Source: Caldifarciminota bacterium
Lineage (GTDB): Bacteria; Hydrothermota; Tepidihabitantia; Tepidihabitantales; Tepidihabitantaceae
Assembly: GCA_016935295.1 (NCBI GenBank)
Contig: JAFGRF010000108.1
Span: 1 to 9,139 of the forward strand
DNA length: 9,139 bases
Direction: 5' to 3'
Within the stretch, counting starts at the first letter, position 1. Every line of letters starts with the position of its first letter. This document shows positions 7,383-9,139 of the stretch, in pieces. Both the position numbers and the translations under genes were made by a program. Below the pieces are notes generated by a model. It was not told where the DNA came from. It saw only the letters and a list, made by a program, of their open reading frames with translations, and made no database searches.

Positions 7383-7397
7383 CCGTCCCGCCGGCTG
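7380..7397 (+). terminator. Weak hairpin after the methyltransferase-like gene
   Basis: AGCCG (7381-7385) pairs with CGGCT (7392-7396) around a six-base loop, with a possible extra T-G pair outside. It starts at the TAG stop codon. Only scattered Ts follow, so it is at best a poor intrinsic terminator. Confidence 0.25.
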
Positions 7398-7454
7398 TTC
7401 GCGCTGTTTCCCGCCCACTCCCTGCCGTCTGCCTCGCGGGCCCGGCCGTCAGGC

Positions 7455-7482
7455 TTGACATCGAGGCCATTCAAGTTACATT
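7455..7482 (+). promoter_or_regulatory. Sigma70-like promoter of the small Cys/His protein gene
   Basis: A consensus -35 TTGACA (7455-7460) and a -10 TACATT (7477-7482, four of six consensus bases) are separated by 16 bp. Initiation near 7489 would leave a leader of about 20 nt holding the GGGAGG site. The promoter suggests the small gene is expressed apart from the gyrA unit. Confidence 0.55.
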
Positions 7483-7498
7483 CAACAACAAGCCAAGC

Positions 7499-7504
7499 GG
7501 GAGG
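7499..7504 (+). promoter_or_regulatory. Ribosome binding site of the small Cys/His protein gene
   Basis: GGGAGG stands 5 nt before the ATG at 7510 and supports translation of this short frame. Confidence 0.7.
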
Positions 7505-7509
7505 TACAC

Positions 7510-7677
7510 ATGATCGAGTATCGGCTGAAGAAAGACACGCATGTCTGGCACTGGGCGCACCATTGCTCCAAGTGGCCGACGTTCGACTACGAGGTCCATC
7601 GCGGCGAGCCCACCTGGGGCGAGAAGTGCGAGGAGTGCAAGCAGAAGCAGACGCCCGAGGACGTAGTAGAGGAGTAG
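7510..7677 (+). CDS. Small Cys/His protein, putative zinc-ribbon-like (55 residues)
   Basis: The frame runs from ATG at 7510 to TAG at 7677 and encodes 55 residues. It begins MIEYRLKKDTHVWHWAHHCS and contains W13, H14, H17, H18, C19, then KWPT (21-24), and near the end C40-x2-C43 (GEKCEECK). The two Cys/His groups spaced by about 20 residues look like a small zinc-binding ribbon. The first group has a single cysteine, so histidines would have to supply the remaining ligand. The tail is acidic (PEDVVEE). There is no signal or membrane segment, so it is probably cytoplasmic. A good ribosome site, a promoter-like pair and the coding-like composition support it as a real gene. It converges with the membrane protein gene on the minus strand, 21 bp away. 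I recall similar short WH...C..WPT proteins in other bacteria but cannot name a function. Confidence 0.8.
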   Translation: MIEYRLKKDTHVWHWAHHCSKWPTFDYEVHRGEPTWGEKCEECKQKQTPEDVVEE

Positions 7678-7690
7678 CCGCGCCCGCGGC
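7677..7690. terminator. GC hairpin between convergent genes
   Basis: GCCGCG (7677-7682) and CGCGGC (7685-7690) are perfect inverted complements in the 21-bp gap between convergent genes; sterically this is about a five-pair stem with a four-base loop. There is no T-tract on either strand, so bidirectional termination is only suggested by position. Confidence 0.3.
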
Positions 7691-7698
7691 CGCAGTCC

Positions 7699-8013
7699 CT
7701 ACGACCTGCGGCCAGCGGGTTCCAAAGCGGCGAATATCAGCAGGCCGAGCGATACTGCCAGCGCGACGTGACTTAGCGCGTTGCCGGTCAATATGAAGAA
7801 GCGCTGAACCGCGCCGGTGGTCCAGGGCGACTGCCCGAACAACAGCCGGACAGCCGGCAGCCAGATCAATCGGACAGCCAGCATCAGCGCGCAGGCCGCG
7901 CCGACCAGGGCCGCGGTCCGCTGACGCCTGCGCCAGACCACAACCGCCCAGACCAGCCCGCCCGCCAGGGCCAGGGTAACCAGAGAACGTGACAAATGAT
8001 CCATCATGACCAT
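7699..8013 (-). CDS. Small integral membrane protein, unknown function
   Basis: The 104-residue protein has three likely membrane helices: about 9-27 (LVTLALAGGLVWAVVVW), about 33-57 (ALVGAACALMLAVRLIWLP) and about 77-97 (ALSHVALAVSLGLLIFAAL). A basic RRRQR stretch lies between the first two, so that loop is probably cytoplasmic. No catalytic or family motif is recognised. The ATG at 8013 is chosen because AGGAGG stands 5 nt upstream; ATGs at 8007 and 8004 are alternatives but are farther from that site. The gene begins 55 bp after the stop of the secreted protein gene on the same strand and may share its transcript. It ends 21 bp from the convergent small Cys/His gene. Confidence 0.7.
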   Translation of the reverse strand: MVMMDHLSRSLVTLALAGGLVWAVVVWRRRQRTAALVGAACALMLAVRLIWLPAVRLLFGQSPWTTGAVQRFFILTGNALSHVALAVSLGLLIFAALEPAGRRS

Positions 8014-8018
8014 GGATG

Positions 8019-8024
8019 CCTCCT
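8019..8024 (-). promoter_or_regulatory. Ribosome binding site of the small membrane protein gene
   Basis: On the minus strand AGGAGG stands 5 nt before the ATG at 8013. It selects this start among three closely spaced ATG codons. Confidence 0.75.
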
Positions 8025-8068
8025 ATCGCGACGGCCGTTTCGTGTTGCTGCCCCGTGGTTCTCTGCCG

Positions 8069-9133
8069 CTATTCGACCAGGACGTACTTCTGCACGACGG
8101 TTCGACCGGCCGGCGAAGTCCGGAGCAGGAAGTGGATGCCGTGGGCGAGACCGGACACATCGGCCGTGCGTGACGACTGCGGGACGCGCAGGACGGTGCG
8201 ACCGGACAGGTCGAGCAGCGCCAGCTCCGTTTGCGGGTCCTCGGACAGTGGTTGCGGAAGCCGGAGGATGCCACGAACCAGTGTGGCACACGGCGCCGGA
8301 CTGCTCTTGCCGGCCGGATTCTGCTCTTCGATGCCGGCCTGCACGTCAACCATGACGCGGTAGCAGTCGGAACTTGTGAAGACGAGGCTCGTGTCGCGCT
8401 CCGGGCCCCGGGCTGAAGCCGCGATGCCACGCAGGGCAATGTACCAGTTGTAGTGGCGGCGCCATGTCGAGTCGGTGCTGATCGGTACGCCGCTGACATA
8501 CGTCGTGACGACTATGGTGTCGACTAGGTTCTCGCGCAGGCAGGAGTCGGTGCCGCAGGGAGTCGTCACCGTACCCCAGGCGTCAATCCGGTGCCACTCC
8601 ACGACGTTGGTGGTGATGACGAGGGGCAGCATGGTGTCACTCCACCCGTAGGTGCAGTGCCAGGACTGCCCATAGGCTAGCGGCAGCGGCATGGTCACCT
8701 GGTGTGGTTCGTAGACCCTGTCCAGCAACGTATCCGTGAACTCGAGGCCCATGCCCTCGCAGTCGAACTCGGAAGGACTCAGCTGGAAGAACGTGTAGGC
8801 GTTGATTAGGGTGGACTCGCCCTCGGTGGCGTAGGCGACATTGGCGGCCGGGAACAAGGGGCCGAACGGGGTCGTGTTTTTGTCCACAACCGTCTGGTAC
8901 TGCCGGGCGCCGACGAAGGTCGACGTGTCAAAGGTCCAGGCGTGGGGTCCGCCCGAAGAGCCGACGTTCACGGTCGCAACTCCGCTGTTGCGCTTGTACA
9001 GGAAGGTGTCGTTCAGGTGGGTGGGGATGTCGGTGCTGGTGAGGGTGATCTGGGCCTGGGCAGTCGCCAGCAAGAGCAGCAGAAACAACAGGGCCGACCG
9101 GCCGGCCGAGCTCCGCACATTCTCGCTCAACAT
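8069..9133 (-). CDS. Secreted protein with C-terminal sorting-domain-like region
   Basis: The 354-residue protein starts with a signal peptide: GRSALLFLLLLLATAQA, probably cleaved after A27. The body (about 28-270) is rich in Thr, Ser, Val and aromatic residues, suggesting beta structure. Its cysteines, C125, C160, C193, C198, C257 and C282, could form disulfides outside the cell. I recognise no enzymatic motif. The last ~55 residues (ELALLDLSGRTVLRVP, DVSGLAHGIHFLL, and RTVVQKYVLVE at the end) match the general pattern of type IX-type C-terminal sorting or FlgD-Ig-like domains: a strand ending in LxGR, then GxxxGxYF-like, then a K-[YI]-V-L-V ending. That pattern implies export to the surface or medium. 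The ATG at 9133 is 6 nt from the window edge, so its ribosome site and promoter are not visible, and a longer form cannot be excluded. Confidence 0.7.
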   Translation of the reverse strand: MLSENVRSSAGRSALLFLLLLLATAQAQITLTSTDIPTHLNDTFLYKRNSGVATVNVGSSGGPHAWTFDTSTFVGARQYQTVVDKNTTPFGPLFPAANVAYATEGESTLINAYTFFQLSPSEFDCEGMGLEFTDTLLDRVYEPHQVTMPLPLAYGQSWHCTYGWSDTMLPLVITTNVVEWHRIDAWGTVTTPCGTDSCLRENLVDTIVVTTYVSGVPISTDSTWRRHYNWYIALRGIAASARGPERDTSLVFTSSDCYRVMVDVQAGIEEQNPAGKSSPAPCATLVRGILRLPQPLSEDPQTELALLDLSGRTVLRVPQSSRTADVSGLAHGIHFLLRTSPAGRTVVQKYVLVE

Positions 9134-9139
9134 GCAATC

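Noticed and set aside
7455..7796. 113-codon plus-strand frame
   Set aside because: It overlaps the small Cys/His gene in another frame, starts inside the promoter -35 box and continues antisense into the membrane protein gene, without family resemblance.

Overview
The window is a GC-rich (about 60% by eye), gene-dense bacterial chromosome segment. No phage, transposon, CRISPR or resistance element is visible. Three features hint at the lineage: a large, Alu-domain-containing SRP RNA, sigma70-like promoters close to TTGACA/TATAAT, and a secreted protein whose last ~75 residues resemble the C-terminal sorting domain of type IX-type secretion. Together they suggest a high-GC member of the FCB group or a neighbouring candidate phylum such as WOR-3. 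This placement is an inference and no marker here proves it.

Left block (1-2822, minus strand): a TPR-repeat secreted protein is followed 18 bp later by an NMT1/THI5-like (SsuA-type) substrate-binding protein, and then at once by the 5' two thirds of the signal recognition particle RNA, which runs off the left edge. No transporter permease or ATPase is present.

Centre (2823-7382): a compact divergent promoter region of about 136 bp separates the TPR gene from gyrA on the plus strand. The gyrA promoter lies so close to the GTG start that the mRNA is probably leaderless. gyrA is followed in the same reading frame by a lipoprotein related to 5'-nucleotidases that lacks most metal ligands. Its signal peptide is encoded upstream of any canonical start codon. 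Next, with a 4-bp GTGA stop/start overlap, comes an isoprenylcysteine-methyltransferase-like membrane protein. These three genes look like one transcription unit.

Right block (7383-9139): a 55-residue Cys/His protein with its own promoter and ribosome binding site lies on the plus strand. It converges with a minus-strand pair: a secreted protein with a sorting-domain-like C-terminus at the right edge, and downstream of it a small three-helix membrane protein.

The points most worth checking are the lipoprotein whose signal peptide has no normal start codon, the predicted leaderless gyrA transcript, the inverted repeat between the divergent promoters, the cysteine cluster in the substrate-binding protein, and the small Cys/His protein.
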